Source: Polyangium jinanense
GTDB lineage: Bacteria; Myxococcota; Polyangia; Polyangiales; Polyangiaceae
NCBI RefSeq assembly: GCF_028435365.1
Contig: NZ_JAGTJJ010000002.1
Coordinates: forward strand, 558,001 to 622,000
Length of the DNA: 64,000 nt
Direction: 5' to 3'
Of this stretch, positions 1-10,187 are shown one piece after another (position 1 is the first letter of the stretch; each line of letters opens with the position of its first letter). Below the pieces are notes generated by a model. It did no database searches. It was not told the origin of the DNA and saw nothing but the letters and a program-made list of their open reading frames with translations. A program made the position numbers and the translations under genes.

Positions 1-1550
<1,550 letters not shown>

Positions 1551-1616
1551 CGCGCGGGACGGTATCACACCCGGACGAACGTGCGGGGCATAGGCGTATC
1601 GCCGCTTGCTGGGAGA

Positions 1617-2828
1617 TCACGCTGCGGGGGCATTCTCCAGCGCGGGTCGTCGCGCGACGATGAGGACGTTGGAGAAGGGCGTGGAGCCCCACGCCGGCAG
1701 GATTTCGCAGTGGAAGCCGCGCGCTTCGAGGAGCGCAGCGATGCTCTGCGCAGGCCGGAAACGAACACGCTCGCCGCGGTTGAATCGTACGGCCGTGAAG
1801 ATTTTTTCTTCGAGCAAGGTGGCGAAGCTGCGGAAGCCTCGCTCGGTGTCGGCCTCGCGTACGAGCAAGCGGCCGCCGGGTTTTACGTGGTCGGCGGCGC
1901 AGCCGAGGATCGCGTCCTGCTCTTCGATCGTGAAGTAGTGGAGGAGGTCGATGAGCAGGACGGTGTCGGCCGGCGTGGCCTCGAAGCGGCGCGCGTCTTC
2001 GCGGGCGAACGTGGCGGCGGCGGGCACACTGCCCTCGGGGCGCGTGGCGGCGGCGCGACGCGCGGCTTCGATCTTGGCCTCGTCCCAGTCGAGGCCATGC
2101 GCGCGCGAGGCGCGGCCGAGCTCGAGGAGGAGGATCGGGAGCTGGCCGCGGCCGGTGCCGATGTCGAGCACGTCGCCGAGCGCGCCGTCACGCGTGCCCT
2201 CGATGTCGGCGATGAGGCGCGCGACGGGATCGAGCGAGAGCTTGATGCGGACGTAGTGGAAGAGGCTTTTGTCAGCGGCGGAAGGGCTCTCCGGCGAGGC
2301 GAAGCGCGAGGCGACGCGTTCGGCGGCGACGATCCACGGAGGCGCGTTCTCCGGGAGACGGTAGGGCGGGAGCGCGCCGGAGGCGGGGCGGATGGCGCGT
2401 TTGGCGAGGACGAACGCGATGGTGAGGACGAAGCCGGCGGCGGCGAGGGCGAGTCCGACGAGCGGGGCGCCGACGAGCATGTAGGCGGCGAAGTCGGCGA
2501 GGGCGCGGTAGCCAGCCTCGATCGGGTGATCGAGGCGGAGCCAAGCGCCGGTGCGGAGTCGGGCTCCGACCTGGATCTCGGCGGTGATGAGGAAGGGCGC
2601 GAAGAAGGGGTTCGAGACGTTCGCCGCGGCGTACGCGAGCACGGCGTGCAGGCGGAGCTTCAGGCAGATGACGAGGACGAGGAGGAGGTGGAACCCGAAG
2701 ACGGGCAGCGAGCCGATGAACAGGCCAAGGGCGACGGCGGCGCCGAGCCGCGCGGGAGAGAGGTCCTCGCCTTGGAGGTCACGGAAGGCGCGCCGGAGCT
2801 CTTCGCGCCAGAAGGAGAAGGTTGCCAA
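1617..2828 (-). CDS. DUF2062 membrane domain fused to SAM methyltransferase
   Basis: 403 residues in two parts. Residues 1-150 form a DUF2062-type region with hydrophobic segments around 27-57 and 113-142 and the family-like stretch NVSNPFFAP. Residues 190-395 form a class I SAM-dependent methyltransferase with motif I LDIGTGRGQ (221-229), an acidic residue ending the second strand (HGLDWDEAK) and LLIDLLHYF. The substrate is unknown; a membrane-bound hydrophobic substrate is an inference from the fusion. The ATG at 2828 has a GGAG-like stretch upstream made partly by the neighbouring repeat. It follows the TPR gene on the same strand but is separated from it by three hairpin repeats, so co-transcription is uncertain. 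Confidence 0.9.
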   Translation of the reverse strand: MATFSFWREELRRAFRDLQGEDLSPARLGAAVALGLFIGSLPVFGFHLLLVLVICLKLRLHAVLAYAAANVSNPFFAPFLITAEIQVGARLRTGAWLRLDHPIEAGYRALADFAAYMLVGAPLVGLALAAAGFVLTIAFVLAKRAIRPASGALPPYRLPENAPPWIVAAERVASRFASPESPSAADKSLFHYVRIKLSLDPVARLIADIEGTRDGALGDVLDIGTGRGQLPILLLELGRASRAHGLDWDEAKIEAARRAAATRPEGSVPAAATFAREDARRFEATPADTVLLIDLLHYFTIEEQDAILGCAADHVKPGGRLLVREADTERGFRSFATLLEEKIFTAVRFNRGERVRFRPAQSIAALLEARGFHCEILPAWGSTPFSNVLIVARRPALENAPAA

Positions 2829-2836
2829 CGGTTACG

Positions 2837-2998
2837 TGGGGGGTTTGGGGGTGCAGCTCGGCTTGTCCGAGCGGAACCCCCAAGCGTCAAGTGGGGGTTT
2901 GGGGGTGCAGCTCGGCTTGTCCGAGCGGAACCCCCAAGCGTCAAGTGGGGGTTTGGGGGTGCAGCTCGGCTTGTCCGAGCGGAACCCCCAAGCGTCAA
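2837..2998. repeat. Three tandem 54-bp repeats, each a long hairpin
   Basis: Three nearly identical copies with an exact 54-bp period; the invariant TTT falls at 2844, 2898 and 2952. Each copy folds into a nested hairpin: outer arms TTGGGGGT and ACCCCCAA, inner arms GCTCGG and CCGAGC, loop CTTGT (2845-2883 in the first copy). As 54 is divisible by three, all copies read in the same frame, and several frames stay open on both strands. The array lies between two minus-strand genes and contains the stop codon of the TPR gene. It may attenuate or terminate transcription, stabilise mRNA, or be a dispersed chromosomal repeat; sequence alone does not decide. Confidence 0.92.
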
Positions 2999-3750
2999 GT
3001 GGGTGTTCGGGCACCCTCGCGGGAGCGGCTGGTCTGCTTGGCCGCGCGCGCGTTGCGCTGGGCCTCGACCAGGCGAAGGTACATCTTCGCGCTCTTGTTG
3101 TCCGGCTCGACCGCGAGCGCCGAGCGGAAGCACGCGACGGCCTGATCGGCGCTGCCAAGGGCGAGCATCGTGAGGCCGAGGAGGACGTGGGCCGGGGCGT
3201 AACGCGGGTTCGCCTCGATCGCCGCGGTGTAGTGCTCGCGCGCGAGAGCGTGGTTGCCCTGGTCGCGGTAGAGCGTGCCGAGGCGAGCCTGCAAATCGGG
3301 GAAACGCGGGCAGAGGTCGACGGCGCGGCGCAGCTCCGCGATGGCGTCGCGAGGGCTGCCGGCGTCGAGGTAGGCCTGCGACAGGTCCGCGTGCATGTTG
3401 GCGATTTTTCCGCGGACGAAAGGATCGGAGGTGGTGCCCGTGTGTTCCGACTGGATGCGCCGGTAGACCTCACGCGCGGCCTCGTAGTCGCCGAGGTCGG
3501 CGTGGGTGACCGCGAGGTTCATGAGCGCCTCGGTGTAGTCGGGGTTGATGCGCGCGGCGTTCGCGAAGTGGAACCGGGCGCCCAGGAGATCCCCGCGATC
3601 ATGGAGGATCACGCCCAGCATGTCGTGCACGTCGGCGAGCTCGCCATGGAGCGCGAGCGCTTCTCTCAGGGCGGGCTCGGCGCGGTCGTAATCCCGTCGT
3701 TGGTAGTGCTCTCGCGCGACGCGGAGCAGGTCCTTGAGGCGCTCATCCAT
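2995..3750 (-). CDS. TPR-repeat protein
   Basis: 251 residues, almost wholly tetratricopeptide repeats, with helical pairs such as AEPALREALALHGELADVHDMLG, ARFHFANAARINPDYTEALMNLA (quoted in part) and AREHYTAAIEANPRYAPAHVLLG. There is no signal peptide or membrane segment, so a cytoplasmic scaffold role is likely; partners are unknown. The stop codon (2995-2997) lies inside the third 54-bp repeat, so the last few residues may have been set by repeat insertion. Divergent from the M23 peptidase gene with only 35 bp between starts, so the two promoters must overlap or lie inside the genes. Confidence 0.88.
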   Translation of the reverse strand: MDERLKDLLRVAREHYQRRDYDRAEPALREALALHGELADVHDMLGVILHDRGDLLGARFHFANAARINPDYTEALMNLAVTHADLGDYEAAREVYRRIQSEHTGTTSDPFVRGKIANMHADLSQAYLDAGSPRDAIAELRRAVDLCPRFPDLQARLGTLYRDQGNHALAREHYTAAIEANPRYAPAHVLLGLTMLALGSADQAVACFRSALAVEPDNKSAKMYLRLVEAQRNARAAKQTSRSREGARTPT

Positions 3751-3785
3751 GCCCCGAAGTCTACGTCGACCAAACCGGCTCGGCG

Positions 3786-5864
3786 ATGCGACAGAGCAAA
3801 AAAGCCTACGTTTTCAAGTACTTCGACCGAGGCGGATGCTCGAACGTGCACATGCACGCCGCCCTTGCCGCCTTCGTCTGCTCGGGGTACGTGCATCCCG
3901 TGGCGGACGTCCCGGAGCCGATCATCCCCGTCGAAGAGCGCGCGGGTCCCCAAGCGCCCGAGCTCGACGACATGAACGATCCGTCGCCCGAGCCGGGTGG
4001 GAGCGTCGCGGACGCTTCGAGATCCAAACGTCCGCGCCTCGTCGTGCCCCTGCGAAGGCGCGAAGCCGAGGGCCCGCCCGCCGCGCCACGAGGCCCGCTC
4101 TCGGGGCTCGCAGGCGGCGGTGCAGGACCTTCGCCCTCGTCGGGGCTCGAAGGCCCGTCGGCGAGGCCGCTGCCGCGCGCGCACGGAGGCGTGCACCTCA
4201 CGCCGCGCATGACGGCGATCTTCGGGGGGCTCTTCGGGCTCGCGACGGTGACGTCGATCATCGCGCTCCTGATCCAGGTGGTGCCGCCGCGCAACGAGCG
4301 CGCGCTCATCGCGGGCGCCGCGCTCACGCACCAGGCCTCGACGCCGGAGAACACGCAAGGCGGTCCGAACGCGCTGCCGACGAAGAAGAAGCGCGAGCCG
4401 GTCCCGGGGCCGTGGCGGCTGTCGGAGCTCGCGAAGGATCCGGCGGTGCAGATCGTGTCGGGGACGATCGATCGCAAGAGCTTCGTGGAAGCGCTCGCGG
4501 AGAAGGATGTTCCGAAGGCCCAGACCTACCGGATCATGAAGGCCTTCGAAGGGACGCGGAAGTTCGACAAGTGCGGCCGCAAGGACAAGTTCTTCGTGGC
4601 GCTCGATCGCGCGACGAAGCGCGTGCGCGCCTTCGAGTACGAGGTCTCGTCGCTCGAGGTCTACCAGGCGCGCGAGGATCAGAACGGCATCCTCGCCGGC
4701 ACGCGGCTCGACATGAAGGTCGCCGAGGCCGAGGTCGTGAGCGCGTTCTACGTGAGCAAGGATCTCGTCGCGTCGTATCAGGCCGGCGGCCTGGAAGACG
4801 GGATCATCGCGACGATCGATGACGCGCTCGGCGGTCGCATCTCGTCGGAGGCCTTCGAGGAAGGCTCCACGGTGCGGGTGATCGCGGTAGAGGAGACGGC
4901 CCTCGGGATGTTCGCGCGATACAAGAAGATCGTCGCGCTCGAGTACAGGCCGGCCGATCCCGCGGAGAAGCCGATCCGCATCTACTTCTTCAACGGGCAG
5001 GAGGCGCGCGGCTACTGGGACGATCACGGCAAACAGCCGTACTCGGGCGGCTGGCGCTCGCCGGTCCCGGGCGCGCCGGTGACGTCGCACTTCAACCCGA
5101 AGCGGATGCATCCCGTGCTGAAGAAGCTGATGCCGCACAACGGCACGGACCTCGGCGCGCCGACGGGGACGCCGGTGTACTCGGCGTACAAGGGCACGGT
5201 CGACTGGGTGGGGCCCGCGGGCCCGAGCGGGAACCTGGTGACGATCATGCACCCGAACGGCGTGCAGACGGGCTACGCGCACCTCTCGCGCTTCGCGGCC
5301 GGCATCAAGGTCGGGATGAAGATCGGCGTGCACCAGCTCGTGGGCTACGTCGGATCGACGGGCCGATCGACGGGCCCGCATCTGCACTTCAGCGCGAAGA
5401 AGGACGGCAAGTTCTTCGACGCCTTGACGCTGCAGATGGACGGCGAGCGCGTGCTGCCGCCGGGCGATCGCGCCGCGTTCCTCGAGGTGAAGGCGGAGCT
5501 CGATCGGCGTCTCGACGCGATCCCGTTGCCCGAGCCGCCGCCCGAGAAGCCCGCGCCCGCGGCCGCCGCGCCGGGCGCGCCGCCATCGCCCGCGGGGAGC
5601 GCCGCCGCGCCTGCCGCGCCGGGCGCGCCGCCTTCGCAGCCGGCGGGTGAGCCGGCCGCAGCCACGCCGCCGGGCTTCGTCGAGGAGACGGGTGACGATG
5701 ATGATGAAGGCGGCGGGATTCCGATCCCCGCGCCGCTCTTGAACGGCCTGCCCATGGGGCCGTCGTCGGCGACGCCGATCGCGGGCCCGGGGAAGAAGCC
5801 CCCGGCGGGCCCTGCGCCCGAGGCGCCCCCGGACGATCCGGGAGAGGAGTCCGAGGCGCATTGA
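3786..5864 (+). CDS. M23-family (LytM/lysostaphin-type) metallopeptidase, membrane-anchored
   Basis: Probable cell-wall endopeptidase or LytM-type regulator of cell-wall hydrolases. From this start it has 692 residues: a Pro/Gly-rich cytoplasmic region, one membrane segment (about 142-166), a periplasmic domain, and an M23 domain with Zn-ligand motifs H451-x3-D455 (HNGTD) and H532-L-H534 (GPHLHF). It ends in a Pro/Ala-rich tail of about 140 residues. The catalytic motifs are intact, so it is probably active. No clear Shine-Dalgarno precedes the first ATG; Met63 (base 3972) is a reasonable alternative start. Followed 16 bp later by the STAS-like gene. Confidence 0.9.
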   Translation: MRQSKKAYVFKYFDRGGCSNVHMHAALAAFVCSGYVHPVADVPEPIIPVEERAGPQAPELDDMNDPSPEPGGSVADASRSKRPRLVVPLRRREAEGPPAAPRGPLSGLAGGGAGPSPSSGLEGPSARPLPRAHGGVHLTPRMTAIFGGLFGLATVTSIIALLIQVVPPRNERALIAGAALTHQASTPENTQGGPNALPTKKKREPVPGPWRLSELAKDPAVQIVSGTIDRKSFVEALAEKDVPKAQTYRIMKAFEGTRKFDKCGRKDKFFVALDRATKRVRAFEYEVSSLEVYQAREDQNGILAGTRLDMKVAEAEVVSAFYVSKDLVASYQAGGLEDGIIATIDDALGGRISSEAFEEGSTVRVIAVEETALGMFARYKKIVALEYRPADPAEKPIRIYFFNGQEARGYWDDHGKQPYSGGWRSPVPGAPVTSHFNPKRMHPVLKKLMPHNGTDLGAPTGTPVYSAYKGTVDWVGPAGPSGNLVTIMHPNGVQTGYAHLSRFAAGIKVGMKIGVHQLVGYVGSTGRSTGPHLHFSAKKDGKFFDALTLQMDGERVLPPGDRAAFLEVKAELDRRLDAIPLPEPPPEKPAPAAAAPGAPPSPAGSAAAPAAPGAPPSQPAGEPAAATPPGFVEETGDDDDEGGGIPIPAPLLNGLPMGPSSATPIAGPGKKPPAGPAPEAPPDDPGEESEAH

Positions 5865-5880
5865 GCGCGCCGGAGATGAT

Positions 5881-6318
5881 TTGAGCAGCAACGAGTTCTC
5901 GAGGTCCGTGCAGATCGCGCGAGCGGGTGAGAGCGTGCTCGAGGTGGAGGAGCCCGACCTCGTGATCTACCGCCTCGGTGGGGGCGTCGACGGGCCCCAT
6001 CTCCGGGCGCTGCGCCGCGCGGAGGCCGAGTGGAGCGTGGGCAAGACGCACCTGCTCGCGCTGGTCGACATCTCGCGCATGCTCAGCTCGACCATGGACG
6101 CGCGCCGGGCAAGCACCGAGCCCGGGGTCGGTACGAGGAACCGCGTGATCGCGGTCGCGGGCGGGAACCGATACACGCAGATGCTCGTGGACCTGACCAT
6201 GCGCGCGGTGCGCCTGCTCACGCACAGCGATGCGAACGTACGGTTCTTCGGAGACGAGGCGAGCGCGCGGGCCTGGCTCTACGCGCAGCGCGCCGACCTC
6301 GTGTCGAAGAAGGACTGA
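5881..6318 (+). CDS. STAS-like (SpoIIAA-like) small protein
   Basis: 145 residues, TTG start. The alternating strand/helix pattern is that of the SpoIIAA/STAS-like fold seen in small myxobacterial proteins: an early LVIYRLGGGVD strand, a central LLALVDISRM strand, and a C-terminal VRFFGDEASARAWL helix. It has no signal peptide. The gene at 46226 encodes a second member with the same layout (xPDxVxxR near the N-terminus, FxxxEsEARAYI near the end). No phosphorylatable Ser/Thr can be assigned with confidence. It follows the M23 gene closely and may be co-transcribed. The function is unknown; a role in protein-protein signalling is an inference from fold. Confidence 0.75.
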   Translation: MSSNEFSRSVQIARAGESVLEVEEPDLVIYRLGGGVDGPHLRALRRAEAEWSVGKTHLLALVDISRMLSSTMDARRASTEPGVGTRNRVIAVAGGNRYTQMLVDLTMRAVRLLTHSDANVRFFGDEASARAWLYAQRADLVSKKD

Positions 6319-6344
6319 GCTCGTCCCGTCCGAATCCCTACGGA

Positions 6345-6383
6345 CAAAACACCAAAACCCCCTGTCCTTGAGGAGAGGGGGTT
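6345..6383 (-). terminator. Rho-independent terminator of rplM-rpsI
   Basis: On the minus strand, arms AACCCCCT and AGGGGGTT enclose a second stem TCCT/AGGA with a CA loop and one C-C mismatch. A T-rich run (TTTTGGTGTTTT) follows at once. It lies about 20 bp past the rpsI stop codon and is one of the few classical intrinsic terminators in the window. Confidence 0.88.
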
Positions 6384-6405
6384 CTGGGGACCGAGCGAAG
6401 AGCGA

Positions 6406-6801
6406 TCAGCGCTTCGAGTACTGGAAGCGCTTGCGGGCGCCCGGCTGACCGTACTTCTTGCGCTCCTTCTTGCGCGCGTCGCGCGTCAGGAAGCCGGCGC
6501 GCTTCAGCGAGGCGCGGCGCTCCGGATCGGCGAGGCAGAGGGCGCGCGCGATGCCGTGGCGCATCGCCTCGGCCTGGGCGCTGTGTCCGCCGCCGGACAC
6601 CGTGGCCTGCACGTCGTACTGGTCGACGAGCTCGAGGAGCTCGAGCGACTGGCGCATGATCATCTGGTTGGTCTCGCGCACGAAGTAGTCGTTCGCGCCG
6701 CGAGCATTCACCGAGATCTTGCCGGAGCCCGGCGAGATCCACACGCGCGCGACGGCCGTCTTGCGCTTACCGGTAGCGTAGATGCGATTGTTCTCGGGCA
6801 T
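6406..6801 (-). CDS. rpsI: 30S ribosomal protein S9
   Basis: 131 residues, the usual length. S9 hallmarks are clear: [14 protein letters not shown] at the N-terminus, [19 protein letters not shown] in the middle and the basic C-terminus ending FQYSKR, whose last Arg reaches the ribosomal P site. It is the second gene of the conserved rplM-rpsI operon, 14 bp after rplM, and is followed by a strong intrinsic terminator. Confidence 0.98.
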   Translation of the reverse strand: MPENNRIYATGKRKTAVARVWISPGSGKISVNARGANDYFVRETNQMIMRQSLELLELVDQYDVQATVSGGGHSAQAEAMRHGIARALCLADPERRASLKRAGFLTRDARKKERKKYGQPGARKRFQYSKR

Positions 6802-6815
6802 GGATCGGCCTCAGT

Positions 6816-7259
6816 TCACGCAAGGGGCTGCGGCTTCTGCGCCGCATGGGGATGATCCGGTCCGGCGTACACCTTGAGCTTCGTGATGAGCTCGCGACCG
6901 AGGATGTTCTTCGGGAGCATGCCCTTGACCGCCTTCACGATCGGCAGCTCAGGCTTGCGCTCGAGCAGATGACCGTACGCCTCGGTCCGGAAGCCTCCCG
7001 GCTCACCGCTGTGCCGGACGTACTGCTTCTGCTCCAGCTTGCGTCCCGTGAGCACCACCTTCTGGGCGTTCACGATGATCACGAAATCCCCCGTGTCGAC
7101 GTGGGGCGTGAACGTGGGCTTGTTCTTGCCGCGCAGGATGGTCGCGACTTGCGAGGCGAGGCGGCCGAGGGGCTTGCCCTCCGCATCGATCACCCACCAC
7201 TTACGATCTGCGTGCGCCTCTGCAGGCTTGGCGCTGTACGACTTGGGGACTGGATTCAT
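6816..7259 (-). CDS. rplM: 50S ribosomal protein L13
   Basis: 147 residues from the ATG at 7259, chosen because GGAG lies 8 bases upstream; an upstream in-frame start exists but lacks this signal. Family features are [35 protein letters not shown] and [13 protein letters not shown]. The C-terminal end carries the expected [13 protein letters not shown]. It heads the rplM-rpsI operon and has a near-consensus sigma-70 promoter just upstream. Confidence 0.98.
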   Translation of the reverse strand: MNPVPKSYSAKPAEAHADRKWWVIDAEGKPLGRLASQVATILRGKNKPTFTPHVDTGDFVIIVNAQKVVLTGRKLEQKQYVRHSGEPGGFRTEAYGHLLERKPELPIVKAVKGMLPKNILGRELITKLKVYAGPDHPHAAQKPQPLA

Positions 7260-7302
7260 CGCTCGGACTCCGAGGGACACCGGCTAGCTGAAAGGGGCGC
7301 AA

Positions 7303-7331
7303 CTTCTACAGGCGGGGTGGCGGTCTGTCAA
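7303..7331 (-). promoter_or_regulatory. Sigma-70-type promoter of rplM-rpsI
   Basis: On the minus strand TTGACA (7331-7326) and TAGAAG (7308-7303) are separated by exactly 17 bases, 44 bases ahead of the rplM ATG. The -35 box is perfect and the -10 box matches at its key T-A-x-x-x positions. It is the clearest housekeeping promoter in the window. Confidence 0.8.
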
Positions 7332-7463
7332 GGATCGACGAGGGCAAAACCGCATCGGATCGTTCGTGATCCACCCGTCGACCCCCCGTCTACCCCACCG
7401 AAAAGTGCGTAAAACCCGCCGCGTTGACGGCAGGGTCACCCTTGGCCGACCTTGCTCGGACCC

Positions 7464-8687
7464 ATGATTGCCTTCGAACCCACCGAAGACCAGCGGCTCA
7501 TGCAAGATGCCGTGGCGGAATTCGCGAAAGCCACGCTTCTGCCCCGGACACGCGAGCTGGAGCACGCGCGCGGCGTGCCCGAGGATATCCGACGAACGGC
7601 GCACGAGATGGGCCTCGGGCTCGTCACGGCGCCCGAAGCCGCCGGAGGGCAGGGCCAAGGGCTCGTGACCTCCGTGCTGATCGAGGAGGAGCTCGGCGCG
7701 GCCGACGCAGCCGCAGCGTTCGGCCTCGCAGGGCCCGGCGCGTTCGGGCGCGCGGTGCTCGAGCTCGGCGGGCCGGAGCGCGCGGCGGAGCTGCTCTCCG
7801 GCTTCGCAGACGAGGGCGGCTGGGACCGGTTCGGCGCGGTCGCGTGGAGCGAGCCCGCGCCGTGTCGCACGCACGGAGGGTTCGTGACGAAGGCCGAGCG
7901 GATCGACGAGGGGTACCGGATCACGGGGAAAAAGGCGTTCGTGGGGAACGCGGCGCTCGCCGATCGGTTCGTCGTGTTCGCGCAGGTGGAGCCGGACCGC
8001 GGGTGGGGCGGGATCGGCGCGTTCGTGGTGCGGCGTGACAACCCGGGGCTCCGCGCGGGGGAGCGGCACAAGACGCTCGGGCTCGACGCGGCGAGCTTCG
8101 GCGAGCTCGTGCTGGAAGGCGCGGTCGTGCGCGAGGCGGATCGTCTGCACGGCGATGGCAGCGAGGAGGGTTTTACCCGGTCAGCGCTGCGCTTCTTCGT
8201 GAAGCACGCGCTCGTCGTGGCGGCGCGGGCGGTGGGGCTTTCGCGCTTCGCGTTCGAGCTCGCGCGCGAGCACTGCGACACGCGCGTCGCGTTCGGCAAG
8301 CCCATCGGCCACTTCCAGGCCGTCGCGTTCACGCTCGCGGATCGGGCGATGGACGTGGAGACGTCGCGCTGGCTCGTGTGGAAGGCGGCGGCGGCGTGGG
8401 ACGCGGGTCTGCCCGAGCGGGAGGCGCTGCTCGCGTCGGCGCGCGCGGCGGCGCATGCGTTCGAGGCGACGATGCGCACGGCGGACGACTGCGTGCAGCT
8501 CTTCGGCGGCTCGGGCTTCATCCGCGACCTCGTGGCCGAGAAGCTGATGCGCGACGCGAAGCAGCTCATGCTCGCCGCGCCGACGGCCGAGCATCTTGAT
8601 CAGCTCGCGAGCGCGATCGAGCTCGGGCAGAAGCTCGACCCCGCGCTCGTGCTGCCCACCCCCGACACGCAGGCGATCTTCACCTGA
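7464..8687 (+). CDS. Acyl-CoA dehydrogenase-like subunit lacking the catalytic Glu
   Basis: 407 residues from the ATG at 7464; an in-frame TTG 12 bases upstream is less likely. It has the acyl-CoA dehydrogenase fold and an intact FAD-contact motif, RVAFGKPIGHFQ (R274, F277-G278), and the conserved LFGGSGF turn. The segment that normally reads (Y/F)EGT, carrying the catalytic base, is LAAPT here, so Ala372 replaces Glu. The substrate-loop motif is SEPAP rather than TEPxAGSD. It should therefore not oxidise acyl-CoA alone. The next gene, 22 bp downstream, encodes the complementary partner. I infer that the two proteins form a mixed oligomer. Confidence 0.9.
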   Translation: MIAFEPTEDQRLMQDAVAEFAKATLLPRTRELEHARGVPEDIRRTAHEMGLGLVTAPEAAGGQGQGLVTSVLIEEELGAADAAAAFGLAGPGAFGRAVLELGGPERAAELLSGFADEGGWDRFGAVAWSEPAPCRTHGGFVTKAERIDEGYRITGKKAFVGNAALADRFVVFAQVEPDRGWGGIGAFVVRRDNPGLRAGERHKTLGLDAASFGELVLEGAVVREADRLHGDGSEEGFTRSALRFFVKHALVVAARAVGLSRFAFELAREHCDTRVAFGKPIGHFQAVAFTLADRAMDVETSRWLVWKAAAAWDAGLPEREALLASARAAAHAFEATMRTADDCVQLFGGSGFIRDLVAEKLMRDAKQLMLAAPTAEHLDQLASAIELGQKLDPALVLPTPDTQAIFT

Positions 8688-8709
8688 CGGACCGAACGAG
8701 GAGCCGACG

Positions 8710-9933
8710 ATGATCGAATTTGCTTTGAGCAAGAAGCAACAGGAGCTGAAAGAGGCGCTCCACTCGCTCGGACGTCATGTGATCCGGCCGATGAGCCTCG
8801 ACATGGATCGCAACAAGGAGGTGCCGGAGTCGTTCCTGCGCAACTTCATGATGATGTCGAGGGGCGTTCGCTCGGACGACATCGCGGAGTTCCACGAGGG
8901 CACGCCGCGCAAGGAGCGTGATCCGAGCAAGCCCTCCGAGTCGAACCGCACGGCGGTGATCGCGGCCGAGGAGCTCGCGTGGGCGGACGCGGCGATCCCG
9001 CTCAGCATGCCGGGTCCGGGGCTCGGCGCGCCGCCGGTGCGCGCGACGGGGACGCCGGAGCAGAAGAAGCGTTTCCTCGGGATGTTCCGCGACATGGACA
9101 CGGGCCCGCTCAAGTGGGGCGCGTACGGTCTGACGGAGCCGGGCGCGGGCAGCGACGTCGCCGGCATCCGCACGAGCTGTCGCAAGGACGGCGCGCACTG
9201 GGTGCTGAACGGGCGCAAGTGCTACATCACGAACGGCGGTCGCGCGGTGTGGACCGTCATCTTCGCGACCGTGGATCCATCGCTCGGGCGCGCGGGGCAT
9301 CGCGCGTTCGTGGTGGAGAAGGGGACGCCCGGGTTCGAGGTCGGCAAGATCGAGGACAAGATGGGGCTTCGCGCGAACGAGACGGCGGAGCTCGTGCTCG
9401 AGGACTGTCGTGTGCCGGAGGAGAACCTGCTCGGCGGCGAGGAGGCGTATCGGACGAAGGAGGGCTTCATGACGGCGATGAAGACCTTCGACAACACGCG
9501 GCCGCTCGTGGCGGCCATGGCCGTGGGCATCGGGCGCGCGGCGTACGAGTACGCACGCGACTTCGTGAAGCAGAACTACGTGCTCACGCGGCCGATCCCG
9601 CGGTACGCGGCGATCGCGGAGAAGCTCGCGAAGATCGGCCGGCGGCTCGAGGCGGCGCGGCTGCTCGTGCATCGCGCGACGTACCTCGCGGACATGAACA
9701 TCCCGAACGCGAAGGAAGCGAGCATGTCGAAGGCCGCGGCGGGGCAGGCGGCGACGCTCGCGTGCATCGACGCGATCGAGATCTGCGGCGCGCACGGGAC
9801 GCTACAGAGCGAGCACGCGCTGCTCGAGAAGTGGTTCCGCGACATCAAGGTCTACGACATCTTCGAGGGCACCGGGAACATCCAGCGCGTGGTCATCTCG
9901 AAGCGGATCGTGTCGAACCTGAAATCGTTTTGA
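8710..9933 (+). CDS. Acyl-CoA dehydrogenase subunit with catalytic Glu but altered FAD motif
   Basis: 407 residues; ATG at 8710 preceded by GAGGAG. It carries the usual LTEPGAGSDVAG substrate-binding motif, ICGAHGTLQ and the catalytic-base segment FEGTGNIQ (E386). The normally conserved RxxFGxxI...Q segment, which holds the adenine end of FAD across the subunit interface, reads NYVLTRPIPRY here, so both the Arg and the Phe-Gly are missing. This loss is complementary to the preceding gene, which has a normal FAD motif but no Glu. Adjacent dehydrogenase genes with such split sites encode heterotetramers in actinobacterial steroid catabolism. The acyl-CoA used here is unknown. Confidence 0.93.
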   Translation: MIEFALSKKQQELKEALHSLGRHVIRPMSLDMDRNKEVPESFLRNFMMMSRGVRSDDIAEFHEGTPRKERDPSKPSESNRTAVIAAEELAWADAAIPLSMPGPGLGAPPVRATGTPEQKKRFLGMFRDMDTGPLKWGAYGLTEPGAGSDVAGIRTSCRKDGAHWVLNGRKCYITNGGRAVWTVIFATVDPSLGRAGHRAFVVEKGTPGFEVGKIEDKMGLRANETAELVLEDCRVPEENLLGGEEAYRTKEGFMTAMKTFDNTRPLVAAMAVGIGRAAYEYARDFVKQNYVLTRPIPRYAAIAEKLAKIGRRLEAARLLVHRATYLADMNIPNAKEASMSKAAAGQAATLACIDAIEICGAHGTLQSEHALLEKWFRDIKVYDIFEGTGNIQRVVISKRIVSNLKSF

Positions 9934-9960
9934 CGTCCAACGGTTGAGGCACAAAGCAAG

Positions 9961-9988
9961 AAAGGGTCTGCCTGGTGGCAGACCCTTT
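9961..9988 (+). terminator. Perfect 12-bp inverted repeat after the dehydrogenase pair
   Basis: Arms AAAGGGTCTGCC and GGCAGACCCTTT flank a TGGT loop, 27 bp past the stop of the dehydrogenase gene. The A/T ends make it look like a bidirectional intrinsic terminator without a long T run. The span 9934-10555 holds no protein gene, only this hairpin and two tRNA-Ser genes. Confidence 0.7.
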
Positions 9989-10100
9989 CCCGTCCTTGCA
10001 GGGACGCCCCTTCGGCAAGGGAGACGAACGCGGGGGGTATGGGCGGCAGAGGAAGGCCCGAAATCGGAAGATTTCGGGCCGACCGGAGCCCCTCATGTTG

Positions 10101-10187
<87 letters not shown>

